Shown here: one piece after another, positions 12,386 through 25,505 of the stretch
Layout of the letters: the number at the start of each line of letters is the position of its first letter
Position numbering within the stretch: position 1 is the first letter of the stretch
Assembly: GCF_019703515.2 (NCBI RefSeq)
Contig: NC_059382.1
Span: 16,749,501-16,813,500, forward strand
Source of the DNA: Myxocyprinus asiaticus
Lineage: Eukaryota; Chordata; Actinopteri; Cypriniformes; Catostomidae
Direction of reading: 5' to 3'
DNA length: 64,000 nucleotides
The notes under the pieces: model-generated
What the model saw: only the letters and a program-made list of their open reading frames with translations
Told to the model about the DNA's origin: nothing
Databases searched by the model: none
Translations under genes and position numbers: made by a program

Positions 12386-13908
12386 CAGGGCCGGCCCGTG
12401 GGTTTGTGGGGTCCTAGGCGAAATCATGAAATGGGCCCCCAGTGTGAAAATTGTCATAACTTTAAAACATCCATAGAACCACTGCAAACATGATGAGCAG
12501 ATTTTTTTAATAGAAAGCACTGAAAAAGAAGCACTATAATGTATAGCTCAGTAGATGACAAATAACATGTCCAATAGCTTTTTTCCCAACATGAAGATGT
12601 TAGGTTAAATGTGCATGCATTTATAAGGGAATATGTGTATTTTAGGTGCTGTGACAAGTCACCAATTTATCGCCTTATTTTGATCGCCTTTCAAATTGTT
12701 TTCTAGAAGTACAAATAAACTAGTGTCTCAATTAATATGAGGTCATGAAAACTGCAAGTATGATAATTACTGGGTAATATTTTACAATGAGGTTTGTATT
12801 AGGTATCATTAACAATGTGTAATAAACTTTTCTAGCATTTATTAATCTTGGCTAATGTAAATTTATTAAAAAAACAACTGTTTATTGTTGTTCATGTTAG
12901 TTCATATTGTCAACTAATGTTACATTTTTAATGTTAAAAATGGACTAGTATATGTCGAAATTAACATTAACCAAGATTATTAATGATTGTTCATTATTAG
13001 TTTATGTTGACTAATGTAGTACAACCATAAGTGTTACCCATTAAAGTAACACAAAATAAGAAAATTATGTTTAAAATAGTTTTAGATAGTTTTTAGGACA
13101 CTGCTGACAATGCTTGAAATTCCATTTCAACTACCCACATAACTATGTGTAAATGTTTATTTAGAGCAACAAGATCAGTGAAAACAAAAAGTAGGCCAGA
13201 ATGTGTGCAAAAGTGAATAAAAGTCAAAACATCAGGGAAAATAAGGTAACTGCAGCCATGTATAATGTATAATATGTATAAATAAAATTACATATTTTAA
13301 ACAGGATCAATAAACACAACACCTCGAAATATATATTTGTAAACAAAGGTAAAGAATAAACACATACTTCTTAGAGAGCTGAGATCTTTGCAGATAGGAT
13401 GGTTTGGTTATTTTCCAGAATAATTGCTCATTTTTCCACTCTATGTGAGTTTTTTGCATCTTTATAATAGCAGTGTCTGTTATAAGAAGCCACACTCTAG
13501 TTCCCAGCAATGCTTTGTGTTATGAATACATTATGCAGATTAGGATGTACTGCTTAGATTTATTTCTTGTCAATATTAGATACACTGCTGTTATTTTATT
13601 TCTTGTAACTTTCAGTTATTTGTCTTTTTGTGATTATTCAGAGCTCATTTTATACATAATATGATGTCTTTAGTTTTAACCATCATTGTGATTTGTATGT
13701 TAAATGATCAATTCCATGCATGTTGCACCTCCTCTGAGTGTGTGTGCTCTAGAAACCACTGGACAGTGGAAAATTTCATAATAAAACTCATCAATGTTTC
13801 TTAATCTTATGACTTGTTCATTTATTTTTCACGTGTTCGCTGGGCCCCCTCAGGCACGTTGGGGCCCTAGGCGGTCATCTGTATTGCTTGTAGGATGGGC
13901 CGGCCCTG
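12386..13908. mobile_element. Non-autonomous hAT transposon with perfect 8-bp TSD
   Basis: Left end CAGGGCCGGCCCGTGGG and right end ...ATGGGCCGGCCCTG are inverted repeats (12-bp core CAGGGCCGGCCC). The element is flanked on both sides by the identical 8-bp sequence CTTAAACC (12378-12385 and 13909-13916), the target-duplication length diagnostic of the hAT superfamily. Subterminal 'ggggtcctaggc' and 'ggggccctaggc' blocks also mirror each other. The AT-rich interior codes for nothing recognisable and contains a younger MITE at 12773-13038. Mobilisation would need a transposase in trans. Confidence 0.9.
12773..13038. mobile_element. GGTAACACTTTA-type MITE nested in the hAT element (copy 1)
   Basis: Ends GGTAATATTTTACAATGAGG and ...ATAAGTGTTACC are inverted. 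The interior is rich in GTTAATG/CATTAAC words and inverted blocks such as 'ctaatgttac' and 'gtaatgttag'. Related copies lie at 44876-45205 and 61375-61720. Confidence 0.75.
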
Positions 13909-15779
13909 CTTAAACCCCCAGAAAAAAATATCAAAATGACTTTGAACTGGGAAATTTAAAACATGTTTATCATAGTATAGATGTACAGTACTTATTTAAC
14001 TGTTTTGTGTGAATTGCATTTTTGATGTATTTTAATAGATCCTGACAAAAATGAGTGTAACGTCATTGATGTATGTATGACCCCGTTTACATCTCGTGCT
14101 AAAGATGACTCTCGGGTGATTCGATCGCACGTGGTCAGGTGACACATCGCTGTTTACATCTGGTTGTTTAAATGCATCTCCTGTGACAACTTCTGATCAG
14201 ATTTGGAAGGGAGGAAGGGACTCTGTTTCATGACGGCATACATGAATCACTATGTCAGTGTGTTACTGCAAGATAAACCGCAACAAAGTCAGAAAAGACA
14301 AAGAAAGCGTGAAAAAACGGTGCGCTATTTCTTCCAGATGCTGCTGAAATTTCTAACCACAAATGCAGCATTTCATGCAAAATTGTCCATTATTTTAGTG
14401 CAGGGGGCATTCAAAGGATGCCAGGGGGCGCTGAGAGCAAATTAGTGGAGGGGGGGCGTTAGGATACAAATTTGGGGTGTTTATCAGTAATATTAATACT
14501 TTTATCTAGACTTGGAATATACCAGTTCTCCATTATACGGGTTGGTGCACATTTGTACTGCGGTTCATCTGATTCTGAAGTCTAGCGACGCATCTGAAGT
14601 ATCTGGTTTAGCAGCGTCAAATAGGCGGAGGCACAACTTCCGCTAATGCACCTGTATGGCTCTGTAGGTGGATACAGCTCAATGGAGAGAGCTGGGGTGT
14701 TTTTACTCGCAGACTGGTCTCGAGCTCTTAAACGCGCACTGTTTATTATTACAGCGCTGCGAGAACAAGTGAGAAGCAGGACGCGAGACGCGGAAGCCAT
14801 TTGAATTCGGCACAGAATTTTGTATCACCACCCTTGAATTTACTATAGTAACACAAACTGTACTTTAGGGAGAAATAGATTCTTAATAAATATTATCATA
14901 TCACTACTTCAGCTCTTTTAAATTTGTCATAGGCTACATTAGGGGAGTGAGGGAATATGATTATTTTTTGTTAAAACTTATAAATGTTTATATTTTGTAT
15001 TTATTGTTTTTAATTATATTTAGGGTAGGCCTACTGTTTATAATCACAAAACTGCCATAGTTTTTTTTATATAAATCATCTTACATCTAACCATGGTAGT
15101 GAAGAAGATCTATGCTTCCATGTGCTTACCAAGGTCTTGTTACAAATACCACTGTTAAAACTATAATTAAGTAAATAAATTAAAATGTTCATAAGGGCAA
15201 ATGCAAAATACACTTTTTTTTTTTAAAGATGAAATAGAAATGTGTCAGTCCTTAGTGTATCAATCCTTTATCTTTAAAAATAGGCTAAAATATATTTTTT
15301 GAGTGTAAGAAAATATAACTGGTTTTGTTTGCCATCAGAAATTCCAAGAGATTACTGAACTGAAATCAATAAGAACCTGATGAAAGGAGTTCCAACTCAG
15401 TCACACTGTCAGAATAATTTCAAATAACTTTTTACTTTTTATAGATGTTATAGATAACCTTACTATTGTGAATACCAGACAATTTCTCAAAATCAATGCC
15501 ATACTGTAACATGAGCATTTCAGTGGGACAAAATCAGCATTATTATTGGTCTTTTCACTTATTTTTTAAATATAATATAAATATAACTTTTATTATTAGT
15601 TTCTGTCTTCGCATTTTCATTTTATAGGCCACGGATATAGCTCTCCATCTGCTTGAATTCAAGAAACGCAAGGTTTGGTGTCACATTCAAGATACAAAAG
15701 CCTGCTGAATTTATTAACAAAACTGTAAAATTATGCAACGGATCAAAGTCGCATTGAGCAAATTAAGCAAACAACACAA

Positions 15780-15840
<61 letters not shown>
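15780..15840. repeat. (TA)n microsatellite at the Tc1 insertion site
   Basis: Nearly pure TA repeats of about 60 bp. The matching TA run continues on the other side of the Tc1 element from 17456, followed by (TG)n to about 17500. Tc1 elements target TA, so the array offered many sites. Confidence 0.9.
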
Positions 15841-17500
<1,660 letters not shown>

Positions 17501-17817
17501 CACATAATTGTGGGGGTGTTTTGGGGGGTTGTTGTTTCCTTTTAAAGCCGCTTGTAACCTGCAAAGCTTAAACTCTTGTTTTAGCGCAGCGGTTGATTGA
17601 CAGGTGAGGGGTGGCACTTCGCTGCTGCCGGGATGCATACAGTATGGATTAGCATTAACACAAAAGTGATGCGGTCTCATGCGTTTTTGACCACATTCGT
17701 ATGGGGTTTTTGTGATCCGATCACAAAACGTTTTAGACCCTAAAACATGTATTTAATGCTGATGACATGTGATCGGATCACCAAAACCGCATCTTAATAC
17801 TAGGTGTAAACAGGGTC

Positions 17818-18988
17818 TATGTGTACTGTATGTGTGTATGTCTTATAACTAGTCCTTCTCTTTAGCATTTATGTTCTTGTTTTATTTTATTTTTGGGCTT
17901 ATAATACCTTTACATGATGAGACAAGTGGGGAGAAATGGGGAAACTTTTGGATAGAAATACGGAGTGGGATCAGAATATGGTGAAGACCAAATTCAAACC
18001 TTCATCTTCATGAGCCAACGGCTCTTTGTGTCCCTTGACCATGTGCATTAACCTTTGTGCCACAGAAGCATTTATGGGTGTGTTTATTTTATTTTTTCAG
18101 GTACTTTTATGTCCTTTGTGTTGATTTTTATTAAACCTTGCAGATTTCAACTTTTTCTGTTTCTTATACAGTATGAGGATCACATCAAATTGTCCAGGAA
18201 ACTTTTTTCCCTCTCCTCAACAAAATACACAATTGGAGTTTATCGAAATGACAGTTTAGGGAAGAAAAAAAAAAGATACAAATCACAGAATTGTCCTGTG
18301 ATGCACTGTTGGAAGTTTTTAGTAGTGAAATTAAAGAAAGAGTGGCTGCCTATTAGAGAAATTCTGAAAAGTGTGTTTTAAGGATGATTTGGACCCACTT
18401 TATTTTAGGTGACTTTATCTATGCATTTGATACAGTGTACTTATTATGTACATATGTGTTGTTGCATTGTACTTTCATTTAAAGTACCTGCATTGAATTA
18501 CAGCTGTAGTTACACTGTTAACCTTACCCCTAAACCTAACTCTATGCCAACCCTTACCCTAAAGTGGGACCGAAGATTTTCTAAAAGGTCACAGGGCTAT
18601 ATACTGCTTTTCACCAAAACGACTTAGAGTACTCTCTAGCAAGAAGTCTGTATGTCTGTCTCTCTCTAAGTGCTGTGTAATGGATCCTCTCTCAAAAGAG
18701 ACATTCAGTGACAGTCCTGCTCTTCACACAATTGCTGCTCATGGGACTTATCACCGCCAGACAGACTAAACATGCACTGGCCTTTTTCCATCTTTACTCG
18801 AATTAGAGGAGCTTGCACATACAGGACTTCTGAGAGACAAATGGCAGAACTCTACTGACCCTGTCATGGCCAGACACTGTGTGTTCTATAGGTAGCCTAC
18901 CCCTTCTTCATAACTTATGCTTTTTCTGCTAATATGATTAGTACATCCAGGCCGAGCTAACAAGACCAGCATAGCTGCTTGCCAGAAC
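17818..18988. other. Single-copy DNA, no gene seen
   Basis: Contains the short 'taaccttacccctaaacctaac' block near 18518 that is frequent in cyprinid non-coding DNA. Frames at 18055-18381 and 18409-18627 lack family signatures. Confidence 0.4.
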
Positions 18989-19075
18989 ACAGTGGCCCCA
19001 AAATATATTCTCAAACCTGAGCCACGCTTGAAAATGTATGAATTTCATTTGTCCAAGCTAATCTTTTCAGCTAGG
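18989..19075. mobile_element. Tc1-like MITE fragment (CAGTGGCCCC family)
   Basis: Starts ACACAGTGGCCCCAAAATAT and continues 'gagccacgcttgaaaatgtatgaatttcattt', matching the left part of the copies at 3925 and 25506. The right side is missing. Confidence 0.6.
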
Positions 19076-20110
19076 GAATGTGATTCACTTAAGAAATTTG
19101 AAGTTGTTCAATCATTTCCCAGCTGTAGTGGGCAGTGTCTTTCTATTTTAAAGTATCGTGGGGTGAAGCCGCCCTGCTGATACACTTGTGTTGTGATTGT
19201 GTAAATTCTCTGGAATCGCATCTCCAGTTCCCCTCTTATCTATCATCAAAATGACAAGTTTGAAGAGATTAACTGTGACCCGTGTGGGTGGGTGTGTGTG
19301 TGGGAGAGAGTGAGAGTGTGTTTGCATATGTGTGTTTGTTTATTAGTGAGATCACATCTAGATACGCTTATTACTTTTTGGCCTCTAGAGCCCAGCTTGG
19401 GGAGAGAGAGAAGGCGAGAGAGAGAGGAAATTGCTACAGAGCGGCAAGTCAGCTGTGTATATACTCCACAAGGATTTGAAAGTGGCCATGTACCCATCCT
19501 CCCTCTCTCTCTCTCTCTCCCTCTAAGGCGGCTGGGGGCAGGTTTCTCCCACAGTCGTAAGTACTGGGCTGTGTGGCTGCATGTTTATATTGGAGCCCGG
19601 ACTTCCTAGTGGCAGCCTGCACCTATCTAAACATCCCTACGGCCGCTGCTCTGTGTTCCCGGCCTCGCACGGCCTCCCTCTCTCCTTCTTGCGCCGCTTT
19701 CTGCTCTGTTCCAGGCTGGAATGTATTGGAGCATGTCACATGCAGACATTCTGCTCTTCTCTTTTCCATTATATGTAGCGTCCCTCTGTTTCTGAATGGA
19801 GAGTTCCTGAGATTCTCCGAATGACTCCAGCAAACTCATGTTGCACACACATGGATGACTGTAGCGTAATATTCACAATGGACAATAGACTTCACGATAG
19901 ACTATTTATAATATACTTCTATTGATGTCATATACAGTAAAGCTAATTAAAATTACTACAGACTAACATTAACCCTACCTGAAAAAGAAAACTTTCAGGA
20001 TTTTAAGAGTTAAAAAAGGAAAATGTACAGCTCTCGGGACATGTACAGCTAAATAAACCAACCAACCCATACACAAATGCAAACAGAGGCCCCAAGAGGT
20101 AATTTGGCAC
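19076..20110. other. Single-copy DNA, locally GC-rich, no gene proven
   Basis: The 19.5-19.8 kb part is unusually GC-rich for the window, and a GTAAGT donor-like hexamer lies at 19557 after a CT-rich tract. I cannot connect this to a reading frame or a second exon, so no gene is called. Short (GT)n and (TC)n runs occur at 19286-19332 and 19500-19522. Confidence 0.35.
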
Positions 20111-20489
20111 TTAACCCTCTGGGGTCTGAGGGTGTTTTGAGCCCTGGAGAAGTTTTGACATGCCTTGACATTTGTGCTTTTTTCAGTTGCTTAAAAACAT
20201 ATTAATGGCTAAAGTCTGATAAAACGTCATGGTTACTGGTGTAACCTCCGTTCCCTGATGGAGGGAACGAGACGTTGGTGTTGATGTAGTGACACTAGGG
20301 GTCACTCTTGGGAGCCCAAGACACCTCTGGTCTTTGATAAAAGGCCAATGAAAATTGGCGAGTGGTATTTGCATGCCACTCCCCCGGACATACGGGTATA
20401 AAAGGAGCTGGTATGCAACCACTCATTCAGGTTTTACGCTGAGGAGCCGATATAAGGTATCGGCGGGTAGTTCAGCGTTGTGGCAGGAG

Positions 20490-20610
20490 GGACCAACGTT
20501 TCGTTCCCTCCATCAGGGAACAGAGGTTACACCAGTAACCATGACCTTCCCTATCTGTCACTCACTCGACGTTGGTGTCGATGTAGTGACACTAGGGGTC
20601 CCTATACAAA
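20490..20610. repeat. DIRS internal complementary region
   Basis: 20490-20545 (CGTTTCGTTCCCTCCATCAG ... ACCAGTAACCATGAC) is the reverse complement of the outer left end of the element at 20226-20280. It is followed without a gap by 'cttccctatctgtcactcac' to about 20601, the reverse complement of the outer right end at 23048-23103. In DIRS-1 such a region templates completion and circularisation of the cDNA. Both halves are nearly intact here. Confidence 0.85.
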
Positions 20611-21277
20611 ACGCCACAAGGCTGAACTGTGTTACGTGAACTGGCGGTGTGTGGTGGGCAGACTTGCTGTGTACCTCATAGCCAGCACACCAGGTCGACA
20701 CGTAACCTCCCCCAACACAGTTATGAGTGTCAAACGGCCCTTTTTGGGGACAAGTCGACTACCCAAAGATAGAGACAGGCTTAACCCAGTCGTGGCCTCT
20801 TTTCCCCTTCTCTTTTTCCACTCCCTAAAAAAGAAGGGGGATTATCCGACTGGGCCGGCAGGTCTAGTCAGGGGGTGTCCCTCCCAAGGGGAAGACTCCG
20901 CGGAGACCACACCTCGCCCCAAGAGAGGGGGGATATTTAAGTGGAGGAATACGTCACATGGTCTTTCCAACCATGTGGAGAGCCTTCAAGGTAGATCCTG
21001 CCAAATGGGGGAGGAGTTACTACAAACATGGAGACTGGGGCAGAGGGGCTCTGCCCAAGGAAGATGCAGTTTGCCAGCAGGAAAATGAACTAGCGGAAGA
21101 TATAGATCACATGGGGTTAGCCTTACAGGGAACCGCCACATGCGGAGCACCTACCCCAGAACAGGGCTCTTAGTTAGCATGTGTACTGGGCTGGCAGCGA
21201 GTCTCTCCGAAAACTTGACTGCCACAGGGCTCGGAGGAAGTCAACCAGGGAACAAAGTCTGTGAACACTACTGGGAA

Positions 21278-22517
21278 TTAATGGCGCACGTTTTCAGCTC
21301 CAAGGGAGCTGGAAGGCACTATGTGCAAGCGATACACCCGGCCAGCTATCCCAGGCTTATCCGCTTGTGTTGCGTGCCTTTCACGGGTTCTGGGCGGCCG
21401 CGAGACGGGTGGCGTCTGCTTCCTGCGGTGGGCTCCACGCCGGGGCCAGGCTGAAGGGGCGGGCTGCGGCGGAGCCGGTGCAGTCACCGCAGGGGGACGC
21501 CCTTGGCGATGAGTAGATGGGGTGCGGGATCTTGAGCCGCGCCGGGGCAGGATATGCCGGCTAGCATCCATCTACTGCTCTACCATCGAGAACTGCTGGG
21601 CAAAGTCCTCGACAGTGTCACCAAATAGGCCAACCTGGGAAATGGGGGCAGCAAGGAATCGTGTCTTGTCGGCCTCACCCATCTCGACCAGGTTGAGCCA
21701 AAGGTGGCGCTCCTGGACCACTAGTGTGGCCATCGTCCGCCCGAGAGACCGCGCCGTGACCTCCGTCGCCGTCAGAGACGACGTAAATCTACAGGCCTTG
21801 GACGGGGGCTTTGGGCACCCGCGCCAGGTGGCGGCGCTCTGCGGTCATAGGTGCACCTCGAGCGCCTTTATCCACCGGGGGATTGCCGAATAGCCCTTGG
21901 CCGCCCCACCATCGAGGGTAGTGAGGGCGGGGAAGCTGAAAAGATCGGGACCGGGCAGTAAAAAGTGCCTCCCGTGAACTTGTCAGCTCTTCATGCACTT
22001 CCGGGAAGAAAGGAACGGGGGCGGGGAGTGGATTTGAGCAGCGCCATGAGCCCAAGAACCAATCACCGAGCCACGAGGGTTCAGGGAAGAGCAGTGAAAT
22101 CCACTCTAACCGACGCTCGTGGCTGCCCGGTAAAGCATGTCGTCATCTCCACATCAACCTGTGACTGGTCAATCGACCCCGAAGGGAGGAGCCCAGCTGA
22201 GGCTTCCGACTGGACGAGCCCGCTCTCCGATGCTGCGCTCGAGAGCTCATCACTTTCGTGGGCTCCGAATAAGAGGTCGAACTCACCGTGAGACGAGCCG
22301 GCGGACTCACCCAGAAGCCCGATCGGGGCAGACGAGCGTGCTGGGGAATGGGAGGTCCGCGGGGGGATACCCGGCGGAGGCGGTCCCATTGGGGTCCCCA
22401 AATCGCCCCCAGTTCTAGCCGCACTGGCCTCATACCCGTGGGTAAAAGGACCGAAGCGGGAGCCTCTGGGGTGGCTCGCTTTCTTACGAAGGCGAGCCGC
22501 GACCGAAACATTGCCAT
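21278..22517 (-). pseudogene. DIRS-like gag-type protein, frameshifted and deleted
   Basis: The structural protein gene of the DIRS-like element, read on the minus strand. The N-terminal block (complement 22143-22517) begins MAMFRSRLAFVRKRATP. A second-frame block has the acidic stretch SSHGEFDLLFGAHESDE. A third block (complement 21789-22055) has APVPFFPEVHEEL. The central conserved block (complement about 21575-21800) reads ...TARSLGRTM... then VVQERHLWLNLVEM (21683-21722) and PISQVGLFGDTVEDFAQQF, ending in a TAG at 21572-21574. Beyond it lie HILPRRG and a Pro/Arg-rich tail. Between SKACRF and VTARSLGR a segment of the usual protein appears to be missing (roughly 55-60 codons, estimated from memory of the family). 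Several frame changes confirm it is dead. Confidence 0.75.
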
Positions 22518-23606
22518 GGACGTATTCTCACAATGAGAACATGACCATCCACGAACGCTGTCTCCGCGTGAGCAGTGCCCAGATACGAAAGACAGTGATC
22601 GTGACCGTTAGAAGGCGAGAGATAACGAGCACAACCAGGAATAACACACAATCGGAAAAGCATCTTTAAAAAGACGCGTCTTTAAAAAGACGTTCCGTGT
22701 GTGCGCTCTTTTAGAGAAATATATACTCTTTTAGAGGGAAAAAATGCTCTTTCAGAAAATATACTCTCTAGTTTTTCTGCCGAAGCGCCCAGGGGCATTC
22801 TCTGCAGTGCACCAGTGCAGAGGAGGGAGAAGCCGCTGAAATGCGCCGTCAGATCCAGCAGAGGTGAATGAACAGTAGTATTCAGCTCAATGAGCATGAC
22901 CGTTCGGCTCCGAAGAGAAAATCTGAATGAGTGGTTGCATACCAGCTCCTTTTATACCCGTATGTCCGGGGGAGTGCCATGCAAATACCACTCGCCAATT
23001 TTCATTGGCCTTTTATCAAAGACCAGAGGTGTCTCGGGCTCCCAAGAGTGACCCCTAGTGTCACTACATTGACACCAACATCGAGTGAGTGACAGATAGG
23101 GAACTGTATTCAGCACAAACTGGGCTACAATAACATGTGAACAACATGTATGTACATGTTTGTGTTTTTGAGAAAATAACGTTTATGCGTGGTTTTTGAA
23201 AAAACAAAAATTGTTAGTCACTGAAATAAGGCCATATATCACATACTAAACATTTGTTCACAAGACTTTTGAAAACTGGATCTTGTAGCCTAGAGTTTTT
23301 GATACAAAAATGATGTGAAAACCATCCTGATCACTCATTCATACAAAACAATATAGTCATTTAACTTTTGTAAGACACTTTTAGTGTTAGAAAGGCCATA
23401 TGCGAGGAGGCATGGATGATCATGAATACTGATGTGATTCACACCTGAGACAAAGACCCCTCCCCTGAGAGAGAATGAATGTGAGGAGACTTAATGATTG
23501 AATGTATTGTTTGTAGCTTATTCACAAAATCAAGTTTAAGTTAAAAGTAATCTGACTAAACATTTTCTTTACATAAAAACTTAACTAAAAATTTTAGACC
23601 TACACT

Positions 23607-23885
23607 ATCGTTTAAAAGTTTTAGATCGGTAAGATTTTTTAATGTTTTTAAAAGAAGTCTCTTCTGCTCACCAAGGCTGCATTTGTTTGATCCAAAATAC
23701 AGCAAAAACAGTGATATTGTGAAATATTTTTACAATTTAAAATAACATTTCTATTTGAATATATTGTCAAATGCAATTTATTCCTGTGATCAAAGCTGAA
23801 TTTTCAGCATCATTACTGCAGTCTTCAGTGTCACATGATCATTCAGAAATCATTCTAATATGCTGATTTTCTAATATGGACATAT
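23607..23885. mobile_element. Dispersed cyprinid-type MITE inside the piggyBac element
   Basis: Contains 'aagtctcttctgctcaccaa', 'ggctgcatttgtttgatcc' and 'gtgtcacatgatcattcag', words of a very abundant fish repeat that I recognise. Ends are approximate. It has no coding capacity. Confidence 0.6.
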
Positions 23886-24223
23886 TTACAGCACATTTTA
23901 CACATTTACACCCGAACAGATATTTGCAAGCACAAGCTTCATTGATGATAATGAGGCAGCATAAACACTAGATAAAATATAGTCTAAACATTCATATTAT
24001 TTTTATATCATATTACATATCATATTTATATCATACAGCATACAATTTAAATACCTGCTTTAGCCAAAACATTTAAATGTAACTAAAACTTGCCTATTAG
24101 GACATATTTCAAATTTCAATACTCTGAATACTGGCTGGCAAGTCTGGAAATAGTCCAACTAGTAAAATATGTACATGTTTATATAAAATAGCATGTCAAC
24201 TAATGTAAGTAAAACTAAATGAC

Positions 24224-24376
24224 TTACTCATCCGAAATTGTATCCTCGGCTGGATCAAGTCGCTCTTCAAAATGCAAACGTTCATCGGAGTCCCGCTCTT
24301 CTTCTGAGGAAAATGTGAACTCTTCGTCACTATCCAGGACCATCTGTAGAGCTTCCTCACTTTTGTAGCGTGCCAT
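24224..24376 (-). pseudogene. First exon of a piggyBac-like transposase
   Basis: Minus strand. The frame opens with ATG at 24376-24374 and runs 50 codons, beginning MARYKSEEALQMVLDSDEEF and ending ...PAEDTISDE, then TAA. It is strongly acidic (many Glu/Asp, Ser-rich), like the N-termini of piggyBac transposases, which precede the catalytic DDD domain. The codons before the stop read GA|GTAAGTC, a strong splice donor, so the stop may be intronic and this may be exon 1 of a spliced gene. No later exon or catalytic domain remains within the element. Family assignment rests on position inside the TTAA-bounded element and on composition. Confidence 0.6.
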
Positions 24377-24469
24377 CTTCCAAATGCGCAGAAAAGTGAA
24401 TGAACTTGATGTTTTTTAAGGCATTGTTGTGGGGGCGTTTACCATTTGCATTGATCGCTTCAGCACATT

Positions 24470-24484
24470 ACCATATAAATAGCG
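24470..24484 (-). promoter_or_regulatory. TATA-box promoter of the piggyBac-like gene
   Basis: On the minus strand the sequence reads GCGCTATTTATATGG, a good TATA box, about 95 bp upstream of the ATG at 24376. A GC-rich patch lies just upstream ('cagcagagcgcgct'). Position and spacing fit a core promoter for the first exon. Confidence 0.5.
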
Positions 24485-24943
24485 CGCTCTGCTGGTGGGT
24501 GGGATCCCATTAGCGATAATTAGCTGAGCCAGGACAAACTGTACATCGCTTAGTTTCATACAGATTACATTGCAGGAGAATATTTGTTTTAAATTTGAAT
24601 TGTTTTATTTAAAAGTAGACTTTATAAGCTTTCTTTAGACATATGTTTCATGTTAGTGTGATAAAAATTCGTGGAGTTTCAGTTCATTTTTGTGACGTGT
24701 TTCAGAAAGATGCTCGCGGAGACGGAGATGGCTGAAAGTGCACCCTGTTTATTTTCTTTATTTTACATAAGCACAATGTTTTGTTGTTATTGTGAGTGTA
24801 CACAAATAAAAGTAGACCCTTTATAGTCTCTAATGATGTCTTACACTTATCTGTATGCCCAAAAATGATGGAGTATTTTAAGTCGTTTCCACTGTTATGA
24901 GGGAAAAAACCAGCAGGACGGCGTGTCCGTCGACCCCAGAGGG

Positions 24944-25505
24944 TTAAAGAAATATTCTGGGTCAAAACAAGCTCAATAAACAGAATTTGTGGAATAATGT
25001 TAACTACCACAAAAAATTATTGGACTTGTCCATCCTTTCTTTAAAACAAAAAACAAAAAAGCAAAAATCGAGGTTACAGTGAGGCACTTACAATGGAAGT
25101 GAATGGGGCCAAATTTCTGTGTTTAAAAGCAGAAATTTGCTGCTTATAATTTTATTGAAGCACTTACATTCATTCTTCTTTTAAAATCTGTGTATTATTT
25201 GAGCTGTAAACTTGTTTAAATTGACACTTTTACAGTCGTTTTAGGGTTAACGGCAATGTCGTCATGGCAACAAAGTTGTAAAATGTGTCAAATAAATGTA
25301 CACAGAAAAGGTTAGTCAGTGATTTGATAACACCAAAATCATGTTAACATGCATATTTGCGCATATAGCATGGCTATACTTTTGAAACAGAGAGTATTTT
25401 AAAGTTTACGGATTGACACCATTTACTTGCATTGTTAGTGCATCACTGCAACCACAAACGCTGTCAATTAAGCTTGCCTGTATTGAACCTGGAATATTCC
25501 TTTAA
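24944..25505. mobile_element. TTAA-ended MITE (GGAATATTC family, copy 1)
   Basis: Ends TTAAAGAAATATTCTGGGTC and ...GAACCTGGAATATTCCTTTAA are inverted repeats. A second copy at 45457-46050 shares the interior words 'tttgtggaataatgtt', 'aaaatcgaggttac' and 'caatggaagtgaa'. Its left TTAA is the same four bases as the right TTAA of the piggyBac-like element. Confidence 0.85.

Larger units (their letters stand above)
20226..23103 (-). mobile_element. DIRS-like tyrosine-recombinase retrotransposon, deleted copy
   Basis: Inverted terminal repeats of about 180 bp lie at 20251-20431 and 22926-23103 (shared features: GTGACACTAGGGGTCACTCT, ATAAAAGGAGCTGG, GAGTGGTTGCATACC). Reading the minus strand as sense, a damaged gag gene starts just inside the 5' repeat. 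Near the 3' end, at 20490-20610, is an internal complementary region made of the complements of both outer ends. That layout is specific to DIRS-type elements, which integrate by a tyrosine recombinase and leave no target duplication; none is visible here. Reverse transcriptase, RNase H and recombinase genes are missing, so only gag, ends and the complementary region remain. Confidence 0.85.
20115..24943 (-). mobile_element. piggyBac-like transposon, internally deleted and interrupted
   Basis: Left terminus CCCTCTGGGGTCTGAGGG and right terminus ...GTCGACCCCAGAGGG are inverted repeats starting with CCC, and each is flanked by TTAA (20111-20114 and 24944-24947). TTAA duplication with C-rich ends is the hallmark of piggyBac. 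The interior keeps a promoter-like segment and a first transposase exon on the minus strand (24224-24376). A DIRS-like element (20226-23103) and a small MITE (23607-23885) have inserted. No catalytic transposase domain is present, so the copy is non-autonomous. Confidence 0.85.

Noticed and set aside
18055..18381. 108-codon plus-strand frame as a possible gene
   Set aside because: Composition is like the AT-rich surroundings, with no domain, promoter or splice signals.
20480..21088. 202-codon plus-strand frame
   Set aside because: It starts in the DIRS complementary region and runs antisense to the element's coding strand, with no recognised motif.
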